Part shown: in pieces, positions 28,017 through 35,870 of the stretch
Numbering within the stretch: position 1 is the first letter of the stretch
Layout of the letters: each line of letters opens with the position of its first letter
Origin: Chthoniobacter flavus Ellin428
Lineage (GTDB): Bacteria; Verrucomicrobiota; Verrucomicrobiia; Chthoniobacterales; Chthoniobacteraceae
DNA length: 64,000 nucleotides
NCBI RefSeq assembly: GCF_000173075.1
Contig: NZ_ABVL01000018.1
Location: forward strand, 62,001 to 126,000
Reading direction: 5' to 3'
Notes under the pieces: generated by a model
What the model was told of the DNA's origin: nothing
Databases searched by the model: none
What the model saw: the letters and a program-made list of their open reading frames with translations, nothing else
Made by a program: the position numbers and the translations under genes

Positions 28017-28325
28017 TCAAGCGTGGGAAAGGACGTGAATCGCGCGACCGGCAATCATGTCCTTCACTTTTCCACGGTAGACCACCATGTGCTGTATCTT
28101 GGAATGCGCGTCCAACTCTTCCGCGCTTTCCCATTTCTCCACAACCATGAAGGTATCGGGACCGAGCGGCGTCTGTCCGTCCTGCACTGGCATGAAATCC
28201 ACCACTGCTTCATATTCGACGCAGCCCTGTTCCGCCCGAACGAGGGGCACGATTTCCGAGAACTTGCAGAGGACGGAGTCACGTAGGCCGGGTTTGGTGG
28301 TGATGATGGCGATGACGTGGATCAT
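28017..28325 (-). CDS. Antibiotic biosynthesis monooxygenase (ABM) domain protein
   Basis: 102 aa from the Met at 28325 (MIHVIAIITTKPG); eight further in-frame codons upstream are unlikely. The ferredoxin-like dimeric alpha/beta barrel is recognised by VIAIITTKPGLRDSVLCKF, EQGCVEYEAVVD, DTFMVVEKWESAEELDAHSKIQHM and the C-terminal strand. Relatives are quinol monooxygenases or heme-degrading or autoinducer-2-processing enzymes, so the substrate cannot be set from sequence. It is convergent with the pyruvyl transferase gene and divergent from the stressosome operon. Confidence 0.85.
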   Translation of the reverse strand: MIHVIAIITTKPGLRDSVLCKFSEIVPLVRAEQGCVEYEAVVDFMPVQDGQTPLGPDTFMVVEKWESAEELDAHSKIQHMVVYRGKVKDMIAGRAIHVLSHA

Positions 28326-28574
28326 GGGATTTGCACCATGAGTTTCCAACGCGGATTTGGCAATCCTCCCTTGTCATTTTGATACAGGAGCCAGTCATGT
28401 CATACAAGTCGACTAAAGAGATTATCCCGATCGATGTATAACATTCGATGGATTGAGTAACATCGCTCTCCGTCCGGTACTTCCTTACCGACGATTTTCG
28501 AAAGACCTCTTTTCTTTTTACGTGCGATTCGGATACGAATGTTTGTGGTCTGACCTTCAAGTTGCGTGCAAATC

Positions 28575-29420
28575 ATGAAGTCGAAAACGAAATCCCCCAA
28601 TGGCGGCGGCGAAAAACGCCTCGAGGCAGTTACAACACCGGACATGCTCCGGATGCTGGTAGAAAATGTTCGCGACTACGCGATCATCCTTCTGGATCCC
28701 AAAGGAAACGTCACAAGCTGGAGTCCCACCGCCGAGCGGCTGAAAGGGTGGAGAGCCGAAGAAATCATCGGACAGCATTTTTCCAAATTCTATCCCCCGG
28801 AAGATAACGTCAGTCACAAGACTGCCACGGAACTCGCGGTCGCGGAAAAGGAAGGGCGTTTTGAAGACGAAGGTTGGCGCGTGCGCAAGGACGGGACACG
28901 GTTTTGGGCCAATGTCGTTCTTACTGCGTTGCGCGATAAAGAGGGCAAATTGGTCGGCTTTGGCAAGGTCACCCGGGATCTATCGGAGCGACGTGCGGCT
29001 GAGGAGAAGATCAGAAAACAGTCCCAGGAGATTTTCGAAATGGCGGCGGTGCCGGTAGTGCAGGTGTGGGAAGGCATTCTGCTCGTGCCGCTCATCGGCA
29101 CGCTCGACAGCCAGCGCACACAGCATCTCATGGAGCGCCTGCTGCAGCGGGTCACCGAAACCAGTTCGCCGGTCGCCCTGCTGGATATCACCGGCGTGCC
29201 GACCATCGATTCGCAGACGGCGCAGCATCTCATCGAGACCGTTGCCGCCGTGCGATTGCTCGGCGCCGATGTCGTGCTCACCGGAGTCCGTCCCACTATC
29301 GCCCAGACCCTCGTGCATCTCGGCATCGATCTCTCGAATGTCTTTACCCGCTCCTCGCTTACCGCCGGCGTGCGCATGGCGCTGGAAATCCTCAATTTGA
29401 AAGTCGGCCCCAAGTCGTAA
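28575..29420 (+). CDS. rsbR: PAS-STAS protein, RsbR-type stressosome sensor
   Basis: 281 aa from the ATG at 28575; a GTG nine bases upstream is in frame. A PAS domain (about residues 22-138; NVRDYAIILLDPKGNVTSWSP, GWRVRKDGTRFWANVV) is followed by a short helix. A STAS domain (about 160-275) carries the RsbR hallmarks LLDITGVPTIDSQTA (residues 202-216) and VLTGVRPTIAQTLV. RsbR proteins build the stressosome shell with RsbS, and the PAS domain replaces the usual N-terminal globin-like sensor. It is the first gene of a tightly packed five-gene unit. The 249-bp region before it is AT-richer and must hold the promoter. Confidence 0.88.
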   Translation: MKSKTKSPNGGGEKRLEAVTTPDMLRMLVENVRDYAIILLDPKGNVTSWSPTAERLKGWRAEEIIGQHFSKFYPPEDNVSHKTATELAVAEKEGRFEDEGWRVRKDGTRFWANVVLTALRDKEGKLVGFGKVTRDLSERRAAEEKIRKQSQEIFEMAAVPVVQVWEGILLVPLIGTLDSQRTQHLMERLLQRVTETSSPVALLDITGVPTIDSQTAQHLIETVAAVRLLGADVVLTGVRPTIAQTLVHLGIDLSNVFTRSSLTAGVRMALEILNLKVGPKS

Positions 29421-29433
29421 GATCTTCCAGATC

Positions 29434-29808
29434 ATGAACAACGAAAGCATCTCGGTCATCAAGGTGCGCGATATCCTCATGGTCACCATGCCCTCCGACC
29501 CGGATGATTCCACGATCTCCTCGCTGCAAAATAAAGTCCTCACCGCAATGGAACGCACGGACGCCAAGGGAGTGATCCTCGATATCTCTACGGTGGAAAC
29601 GCTGGATTCGTTTTTCGCGCGCACCGTTTCCGAAACCGCGCAAATGGTGGCGCTGATGGGCGGACGAACCATCGTCGCGGGGATGCGGCCGGCCGTGGCG
29701 GTCACAGCCACGCAGATCGGCCTGACCCTGAAGAACATCGAAACATCCCTCAACGTAGAACGCGCCCTCGATGCCGCTACGGCCGAGCGTCCGCGGGACC
29801 CCCGATGA
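29434..29808 (+). CDS. rsbS: STAS-domain protein, RsbS-type stressosome scaffold
   Basis: 124 aa, a single STAS domain. LDISTVETLDSFFAR carries Ser59, the position of the serine that RsbT phosphorylates in Bacillus RsbS, and GGRTIVAGMRPAVAVT matches the second conserved STAS segment. It starts 13 bp after rsbR, and its stop overlaps the next start (ATGA). It would form the stressosome core that traps RsbT until stress. Confidence 0.9.
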   Translation: MNNESISVIKVRDILMVTMPSDPDDSTISSLQNKVLTAMERTDAKGVILDISTVETLDSFFARTVSETAQMVALMGGRTIVAGMRPAVAVTATQIGLTLKNIETSLNVERALDAATAERPRDPR

Positions 29809-30215
29809 ACCCGGTCCTCCCAGGTGAAATTGCCATCAAATCCGAAAGCGATATCGTCGCAGCGCGACGGACGGTACGGGACGCCGCGATGCAGGTGGGT
29901 TTCGGGATGACCGACGTCACACGCATCGTCACGGCCGCCTCGGAGCTGGCGCGCAATGTTTTCAAGTATGCCGGCGAAGGCGCCATGACCTGGCGCCAGC
30001 TCGAAGAGCCCGGCCGGATGGGGATCGAACTGCGATTTATTGATCACGGTCCCGGTATCGCCGACGTGCAACTGGCTCTCCAGGAGGGCTATTCCACGGG
30101 AGCGGGCCTGGGGCTCGGCCTGCCCGGGGCCAAGCGGCTCATGGATGAATTAGACATCCAGACCGCATCCGGGCAGGGCACTACGATCACCCTCAAGAAA
30201 TGGCGCATGATCTGA
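29805..30215 (+). CDS. rsbT: RsbT-type serine kinase
   Basis: 136 aa of GHKL (HATPase_c) fold. The N-box ASELARNVFKYAGEG, the G1 motif IDHGPGIAD and the G2 motif GAGLGLGLPGAKRLMDEL are intact, the last being characteristic of RsbT. It would phosphorylate the RsbR/RsbS STAS domains and, when released, activate a downstream partner. The ATG at 29805 overlaps the rsbS stop, and its own end overlaps the next gene by 16 nt, so translation is coupled throughout. Confidence 0.9.
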   Translation: MNPVLPGEIAIKSESDIVAARRTVRDAAMQVGFGMTDVTRIVTAASELARNVFKYAGEGAMTWRQLEEPGRMGIELRFIDHGPGIADVQLALQEGYSTGAGLGLGLPGAKRLMDELDIQTASGQGTTITLKKWRMI

Positions 30216-31228
30216 CAACAGAGGCACCAGCTGAAAGTATTCGGGTGGAGGTCGCACGCCCCGCGGAGATCAAGCGTGCCACGGATGCGGCGAGGCGTCT
30301 GGCGGCATCGTTGGGCTTCGGTTCCCAGGATTGTGATGAAATCGTTTTGGCGGTCACCGAGCTGGCGACCAATCTGACCAAACACACGCGCGGCGGGACA
30401 ATCACGCTCCGCGCCACCGACGGCCGGGCCGGTATTCAGGTCGAATCCGAGGATCGTGGCCCGGGCATTCTCGATGTGGAACAGGCACTCACCGACGGCT
30501 ATTCCACCGCGGGCAGTCTTGGGACGGGACTCGGCACGGTGAACCGGCTGATGCATGAGCTGGAATTTTACTCTCTCTCCCCCACCGGCACTCGCATTGT
30601 CTGTCAGCGATGGCTTCGTGCCAAAAATGCGACGCCATTTGTGCGCTGGCTGGAATTTGGCGCCGCCACCCGCGCCTATCGCCGCCAACCAGAGAATGGG
30701 GATACCTTCTTCATCCGCCAATGGGAAGGCGGCGCTCTTGCCGGGGTCATCGATGGCCTCGGGCACGGACCATTTGCCCAGCGGGCCGCCCAATGCGCCC
30801 GGAGATATCTCGACCAGCATTTCGACCAATCGCTGGAAAATCTTTTCCGTGGCGCGGGCCGCGCCTGCAGCGCCACGCGCGGCGTCGTGATGGCACTGGC
30901 CCGCTTTAACGCGGCGCAGCACACGGTGGCCACGGCCAGCGTGGGCAACATCGAGACGCGTTTGATCGGTGGTGCGGACCGGAATGTTCCCGTGCGCCGA
31001 GGCGTTGTGGGCTTGAACGCGCCGAATCCTGTGGTGGCCGAGCATCCGTGGACACCCGAGAGCATCCTGATCATGCACTCGGACGGCTTGCGCACCCAAT
31101 GGGCGTGGGAGGAATTTCGGCACGTGGCGACAAGCGCCCCTGGGATCATCGCCCAGCGGTTGCTCACCGACCTCGGAAAAATAGACGATGACGCCACCGT
31201 CCTCGTCGCCCGCACCGCAAAACCATGA
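30200..31228 (+). CDS. Fusion of an RsbT-like GHKL domain and an RsbX/SpoIIE-type phosphatase
   Basis: 342 aa. Residues 1-140 are a second GHKL ATP-binding domain: VTELATNLTKHTRGG as N-box, SEDRGPGILD as G1, and SLGTGLGTVNRLMHELE. Residues about 155-340 are a PP2C/SpoIIE phosphatase with GVIDGLGHGPFAQRAA, GNIETRLI, IMHSDGLRTQW and the metal-binding DDDATVLVA. Such fusions occur in RsbR-S-T modules of many Gram-negative bacteria. The protein would reset the stressosome by dephosphorylating STAS domains, or act as output phosphatase. It is coupled on both sides. Confidence 0.87.
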   Translation: MAHDLTTEAPAESIRVEVARPAEIKRATDAARRLAASLGFGSQDCDEIVLAVTELATNLTKHTRGGTITLRATDGRAGIQVESEDRGPGILDVEQALTDGYSTAGSLGTGLGTVNRLMHELEFYSLSPTGTRIVCQRWLRAKNATPFVRWLEFGAATRAYRRQPENGDTFFIRQWEGGALAGVIDGLGHGPFAQRAAQCARRYLDQHFDQSLENLFRGAGRACSATRGVVMALARFNAAQHTVATASVGNIETRLIGGADRNVPVRRGVVGLNAPNPVVAEHPWTPESILIMHSDGLRTQWAWEEFRHVATSAPGIIAQRLLTDLGKIDDDATVLVARTAKP

Positions 31229-32046
31229 GCTTCGTGAGCCCCTCCGACCTGCAAGACCCCGAGGAAACGATCCGCCTTCTGCAGGAAGAACTCGCCGAGA
31301 CCAATCGCGAAGTCCTCGCCCTCACGCTCGAACTGGAGAAGCGCGTGGAGCAGCGCACTGCCGAATTGGCCGCGGCCAACAAAGAGCTCGAAGCCTTTTC
31401 CTATTCCATCTCGCACGATCTGCGGGCGCCCCTGCGGCACATCGATGGATTCGGCCAACTGCTCCGCGAGCGCTATGGCGAGCAACTCCCTCCACCCGCC
31501 CAAGCCTTGCTGGACAAGGTCTGCAACAGCGCCCAGCACCTCGGGCATTTGATCGATGATCTGCTCAATTTCTCCCGGCTCAGCCGGCAACCGATCAACA
31601 AGCGCACGGTGAACACCGTCAGTCTCGTTCAGCAGGTGCTCGATGAATTGCAAGGGGAGCGCGAAGGGCGCCAGGTGGACATCCGGGTGGGCGAGTTACC
31701 CGATTGCTGCGGTGACCTGACGCTTCTCAAGCAGGTCTTCTTCAATCTCATTTCCAACGCGTTCAAATTCACGCGCAAACGGGAGTTGGCGACGATCGAC
31801 ATCGGCTACTATCAGGAACCCAAGGATCTGGTCTTTTTCATCAGCGACAACGGGGCAGGATTCGACATGTCGTATGCGGCCAAATTATTCGGCGTCTTTC
31901 AACGCCTGCACAGCGCCGATCAATTTGAGGGCACCGGCGTCGGACTATCCATTGTGCAGCGCATCATCCATCGGCACGGCGGCCGCATCTGGGCGAAGGC
32001 GGAAGTAAACAAGGGCGCGACGTTTTTCTTCACGCTGCCGAACTAG
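31225..32046 (+). CDS. Histidine kinase without sensor domain, terminal gene of the stressosome operon
   Basis: 273 aa. The ATG overlaps the previous stop. An N-terminal coiled coil (residues about 12-55; EETIRLLQEELAETNREV, ELEKRVEQRTAELAAANKEL) leads into the H-box FSYSISHDLRAPLRH with His64. N-box FFNLISNAFKFTRKRE, G1 ISDNGAGFDM, an F-box and GTGVGLSIVQRIIHRHGG follow. It is cytoplasmic and lacks a sensory domain. Its input may be the RsbT-like kinase, as known for stressosome-associated histidine kinases that feed cyclic-di-GMP or response-regulator output. No response regulator is next to it. Confidence 0.9.
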   Translation: MSFVSPSDLQDPEETIRLLQEELAETNREVLALTLELEKRVEQRTAELAAANKELEAFSYSISHDLRAPLRHIDGFGQLLRERYGEQLPPPAQALLDKVCNSAQHLGHLIDDLLNFSRLSRQPINKRTVNTVSLVQQVLDELQGEREGRQVDIRVGELPDCCGDLTLLKQVFFNLISNAFKFTRKRELATIDIGYYQEPKDLVFFISDNGAGFDMSYAAKLFGVFQRLHSADQFEGTGVGLSIVQRIIHRHGGRIWAKAEVNKGATFFFTLPN

Positions 32047-32161
32047 CGGAGCCGGTGCGACTGTTGCGGCGGCGTTTCGCAAACCCGCTTGCCGAAGCGG
32101 ACTCCGCGGAATACCTCAAACGGTGCCGTGCGATCCGCCGCAGGCACTCTCCCCCACTTTC

Positions 32162-33511
32162 ATGATCCGCACTGATTCTTCCTCCCAGGAACACCGTGAC
32201 GCACGCCAGGCCGTCTACCGTAAAGTCACCTTGCGCCTCATCCCCTTCCTTTTCCTCTGCTACATCCTCTCCTATGTCGACCGGGTGAACGTGAGCTTTG
32301 CCAAGCTCCAGATGCAACACGACCTCGGCATGACCGAGGAAATGTATGGCATCGGCATGGGTATCTTTTTCATCGGCTATTTTCTGTGGGAAGTGCCGAG
32401 CAATCTCATGCTGCAAAAGGTCGGTGCACGGCGCTGGATCGGGCCGATCATGATCGTCTGGGGCGTCGTCTCCTCGCTGACCCTGTTTGCCAAAACGTCG
32501 ACGCTCTTCTACTCGCTGCGTTTTCTCCTCGGCACCATTGAGTCGGGTTTCTTCCCAGGCGTCGTCCTCTATCTCACGTTTTGGTTTCCTCGCACTCATC
32601 TCGCCAAGACCATTTCCATGTTCATGAGCGCCATCGCGCTCTCGGGGGCGTTCGGCAGTCCCCTCTCGGGCTGGATCATGGGAAAAATGAGCACCTTCGG
32701 CGGGCTGGCCAATTGGCAATGGCTCTTCCTACTCGAGGGCATCCCCTCTGCCATCGTCGGCATCATCGCCATTTACTACCTCGACGATGGTCCGAAGAAG
32801 GCCAAATGGCTCAGCGCGGAGGAACAGGAAATTCTCGTCCAGGCGCTCGCCGAGGAAGAAGCGCTCAAGCGCAGCCAGGGCGAGTCCCACCACAGCATCG
32901 CCGGCGCTTTCCGCAGCCCGCAGGTCTGGTGGTTCTGCCTCGTCTATTTCGGCATGGTCGTCGCGAATTATTTCGTCGGCTTCTGGATGCCGGAAATCAT
33001 CAAGAGCGGCATCACCACCGACCCATGGAAAATCGGCCTGGTCTCCATCATCCCTTGGGGCGTGGGTGCAGTCACGATGATCTGGTTTGGCCACCACTCC
33101 GACGTCACCGGGGAACGCCGCTGGCATCTCACCGTGGCGTTGCTCGTCTCGGCGGTGTTCCTGATTTTCTGTGGACTGCACGGGCTGCCACCCGTGCTCG
33201 GCATCGTCGTGCTCTCCTTCGCCGTCGCCGGCATCATGTCGAGCATCTCCACATTTTGGGCGCTGCCCACGAGCATGCTTTCCGGCGCGGCCGCCGCGGC
33301 CGGACTCGCGTGGATCAACTCCGTCGGCAACCTCGGCGGTTTCGTGAGCCCGTATGTCGTTGGCGGCATTCGCGATCGCAGCCCGAATCCCATCTACCCC
33401 GCGCTGCTCGTCGCCTTTTGCTGCCTCGTCTCAGCCGCCGCCGTGCTCATTTCGACCCGGAAGAATCGTCTCGAAAATCTGGCTGCCGACAAAGCGGGCG
33501 CGCTCGCCTAG
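32162..33511 (+). CDS. MFS transporter of the anion:cation symporter family
   Basis: 449 aa from the ATG at 32162. It has 12 predicted helices. YILSYVDRVNVSFAKLQM after helix 1, LWEVPSNLMLQKVGARRWIG, and FLLGTIESGFFPGVVLYLTFWFP are the signatures of the ACS family, which imports sugar acids such as hexuronates, galactonate, tartrate or phthalate with protons. The centre has a cytoplasmic loop with AEEQEILVQALAEEEALKR. The 3' end overlaps the convergent enolase-like gene by 81 bp. Context suggests uptake of a sugar acid used by the surrounding enzymes. Confidence 0.9.
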   Translation: MIRTDSSSQEHRDARQAVYRKVTLRLIPFLFLCYILSYVDRVNVSFAKLQMQHDLGMTEEMYGIGMGIFFIGYFLWEVPSNLMLQKVGARRWIGPIMIVWGVVSSLTLFAKTSTLFYSLRFLLGTIESGFFPGVVLYLTFWFPRTHLAKTISMFMSAIALSGAFGSPLSGWIMGKMSTFGGLANWQWLFLLEGIPSAIVGIIAIYYLDDGPKKAKWLSAEEQEILVQALAEEEALKRSQGESHHSIAGAFRSPQVWWFCLVYFGMVVANYFVGFWMPEIIKSGITTDPWKIGLVSIIPWGVGAVTMIWFGHHSDVTGERRWHLTVALLVSAVFLIFCGLHGLPPVLGIVVLSFAVAGIMSSISTFWALPTSMLSGAAAAAGLAWINSVGNLGGFVSPYVVGGIRDRSPNPIYPALLVAFCCLVSAAAVLISTRKNRLENLAADKAGALA

Positions 33512-34738
33512 GGCTCGCTCGATGCGAATGACTTCGTTCCATTTGGCCATGCGTTCGCTGCGGGAAAAGGAACCGACCTTGAGCTGACCGGCATTCGCCG
33601 CCACGGCGAGGTGTGAGATGAAAGTATCCTCCGTCTCGCCGGAGCGCGCGGAAACCACCGGCAGCCAACCGGCCTGCTGCGTGGTGCGAATCGCCTCCAG
33701 CGTTTCGGTCACCGTGCCGATTTGGTTGAGCTTGATGAGCACGGCATTGGCGATGCCTTTTTCGATGCCGGTCCGGATGCGGTGGATATTCGTCGTGAAA
33801 AGATCGTCGCCGATGAGCTGGATCTTGCGCCCGAGCTTCTGGAAGACCATCTGCCAGCCTTCCCAATCAGTATCCGCCATCGGGTCCTCAAGGGAGATGA
33901 TCGGATAACGCGCGCACCAATCCTCGATGAGCGCGGCAAATTCCGCCGTCGAAAACCGGCGTTGCTCCAGCCCAAACTGATAAGTGCCACTCTCTTCGTC
34001 GAACAAATCACTCGCCGCTACGTCCAGCGAGATCACCGCATCACGCCCCGGCTCGTAACCCGCGGCCTTGATCGCCTCGACCAGTAACTGCAGCGGCTCC
34101 TCATTCGTCTTGAACTCCGGCCAGTAGCCACCCTCATCCGCTACGCCGAAGTAACTTCCCCGCCTCTTCAGAATATCGCCGGCCGCATGATAGACATTGT
34201 GCGTGATCTCCATCACTTCCGCGTAACTGCGCGCTCCCGTAGCGATGAGCAAATAGTCCTGTACATCGGTCCGCCAATTGGCATGCGCCCCACCACCCGT
34301 GATTTGGATCTCGGGCAGCGGCAGGAGATCGCCGGTGCCGAGATAGGCGAAGAGCGGTTCGCCCCGCGCACTCGCGGCCGCCGCTGTCGCCGCCATGGAA
34401 ACACCGAGGATGGCATTCGCGCCGAGCCGGCTTTTATTGGGCGTGCCATCGAGTTCGATCATCGCCTGGTCCAGGCCCGCCTGGTCGAAGACATCGCGCC
34501 CACGCAGTTCGCGGCGAATGATGTCCTGCACATTGGCGATCGCCCGCAGAACGGATTTTCCACGGAAGCATTGGACATCCCGGTCGCGCAGTTCCAACGC
34601 TTCAAACTGACCCGTGGAGGCGCCAGAAGGTACGGTGCCACGTCCGCGCACGCCGTTTTCCAAAACCACTTCCGCTTCGACGGTCGGATTGCCGCGGGAA
34701 TCGAAAACTTGATAGGCCGAGATGGAGCTAATTTTCAT
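33431..34738 (-). CDS. Divergent enolase paralogue
   Basis: 435 aa, full enolase length. SISAYQVFDSRGNPTVEAEV, PSGASTGQFEALELRD, ANAILGVSMA and VADEGGYWPEF (Glu202) are present. So are the metal ligands Asp239, Glu284 (ISLEDP) and Asp311 (LIGDDLFTTN), and the bases Lys336 (VLIKLNQIGT) and Lys387 (GQLKVGS). Two active-site changes stand out. The QEFMI glutamate is Asp161 (VQDYLLIATG), and the histidine of the usual SHRSGETED is Ala364 (VSARSGETED). These suggest a substrate other than, or beyond, 2-phosphoglycerate. The ATG overlaps the stop of the upstream kinase gene by 4 nt, so the pair is coupled. Its 3' end overlaps the MFS gene by 81 bp. Confidence 0.85.
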   Translation of the reverse strand: MKISSISAYQVFDSRGNPTVEAEVVLENGVRGRGTVPSGASTGQFEALELRDRDVQCFRGKSVLRAIANVQDIIRRELRGRDVFDQAGLDQAMIELDGTPNKSRLGANAILGVSMAATAAAASARGEPLFAYLGTGDLLPLPEIQITGGGAHANWRTDVQDYLLIATGARSYAEVMEITHNVYHAAGDILKRRGSYFGVADEGGYWPEFKTNEEPLQLLVEAIKAAGYEPGRDAVISLDVAASDLFDEESGTYQFGLEQRRFSTAEFAALIEDWCARYPIISLEDPMADTDWEGWQMVFQKLGRKIQLIGDDLFTTNIHRIRTGIEKGIANAVLIKLNQIGTVTETLEAIRTTQQAGWLPVVSARSGETEDTFISHLAVAANAGQLKVGSFSRSERMAKWNEVIRIERALGERARFVGSQIFETILPGRNEHGGG

Positions 34739-35727
34739 GAAGTAAATTGGGACAGCCGGGCAAACCACGCGTTCGTCACCACGCCGAGGGAAGGTGCTTC
34801 TTCGTGAAGCATGACCCGCGCGAATTGGCGCACGAAATCCTGTCGACCAACGTCGAGATATTCGACCGGCGATTTGCCGTCCACGCGAGCCAGGAGCAGC
34901 ATCACCAGCAACCGTCCGACGCGCGTTTCGAGCTCCGGTGTCGGCCGTCCCGTTTGATAGGCCGCCCAAAATGCTTCGACCATCCGTCGCATACCGACCT
35001 CCCGCGGCGCATGAAGCAGCGTCTTGAGGAAAAAGTGATTCAGCATGAAAGCGAGATCGAAGGACGGGTCGCCATACCAGGCCACTTCGCAATCCAGCAG
35101 CACCATCCGCTCGGGGCTGACGAGAATGTTCTTCGGACTGAAATCGCCGTGCACCAGGCACTCGCGGGTCGCCGCCAATCGCGCCGCCTCCGCTTCAAAC
35201 AACGGTCGCAACTCAGGGTGCTTCACTCCCGTCGCCAGCAGATAGGCCTCGATGCGCAATTGATAGAAATTCGGCGTCGTATCGAAAATCCGCTTCGCCT
35301 CCGCATCTCCCGTCGAATGACGATGAATTTCCGCCAGCAAGCCGCCCGCTTGCGCCGCCGCCTCCGGCCTCGCCTCACCTGCCAGCAGTTGCTGCTTCCA
35401 GTTCTGAAATTCGCCGCCCAGATACTCCATGGCGAAGTAATTCCCCGTCGCCGAACAATGTCGCAGCGCCGGCACCACCGCTGGAAGAAAACGCGACACA
35501 TAGCGAATGAACTCCCATTCGTAACGATTGCGGCAGATATCGGCAAACCAGTCGGCCTTGACCTTCAACTTGGCCAGAGCGCGCTTGACGACGAAGCGCT
35601 CGGCGCCGTCTTCCACGAGATAAATTTCGCACGAAACCCCGCCCGTCAGCGGCATGAGCCGCGCATCGTCTGTCCGCACGACGCCGTCCTGGCGGAGCAG
35701 TTGCAAAAATTCAGCGGATTCGTTCAC
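34735..35727 (-). CDS. APH-type small-molecule kinase coupled to the enolase
   Basis: 330 aa if the GTG at 35727 (VNESAEFLQLL) is the start; an in-frame ATG at 35775 would add 16 residues unlike the family. LTGGVSCEIYLVEDG and FVVKRALAKL form the N-lobe with the ATP-binding Lys. CLVHGDFSPKNILVSPE is the Brenner catalytic loop, and MVLLDCEVAWYGDPSFDLAFML supplies the Mg-binding Asp. Members phosphorylate hydroxyls of sugars, choline, aminoglycosides or methylthioribose. The 4-nt overlap with the enolase paralogue implies that the kinase product is the enolase substrate, for example a 2-phospho-sugar acid. That is an inference. Confidence 0.82.
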   Translation of the reverse strand: MNESAEFLQLLRQDGVVRTDDARLMPLTGGVSCEIYLVEDGAERFVVKRALAKLKVKADWFADICRNRYEWEFIRYVSRFLPAVVPALRHCSATGNYFAMEYLGGEFQNWKQQLLAGEARPEAAAQAGGLLAEIHRHSTGDAEAKRIFDTTPNFYQLRIEAYLLATGVKHPELRPLFEAEAARLAATRECLVHGDFSPKNILVSPERMVLLDCEVAWYGDPSFDLAFMLNHFFLKTLLHAPREVGMRRMVEAFWAAYQTGRPTPELETRVGRLLVMLLLARVDGKSPVEYLDVGRQDFVRQFARVMLHEEAPSLGVVTNAWFARLSQFTS

Positions 35728-35870
35728 GGGGTCTGGTGGGGATGACGCGCGACAACGGTCGCAACCGGCGAGCATTGGATGATGCTCAAAGAGAATCAAT
35801 CCTTTGCAGATTTACTCCAGCAGGTCGCTGGAACGAACGAACGCGATCCGCTTTACTTGGCCTCTCCTAA

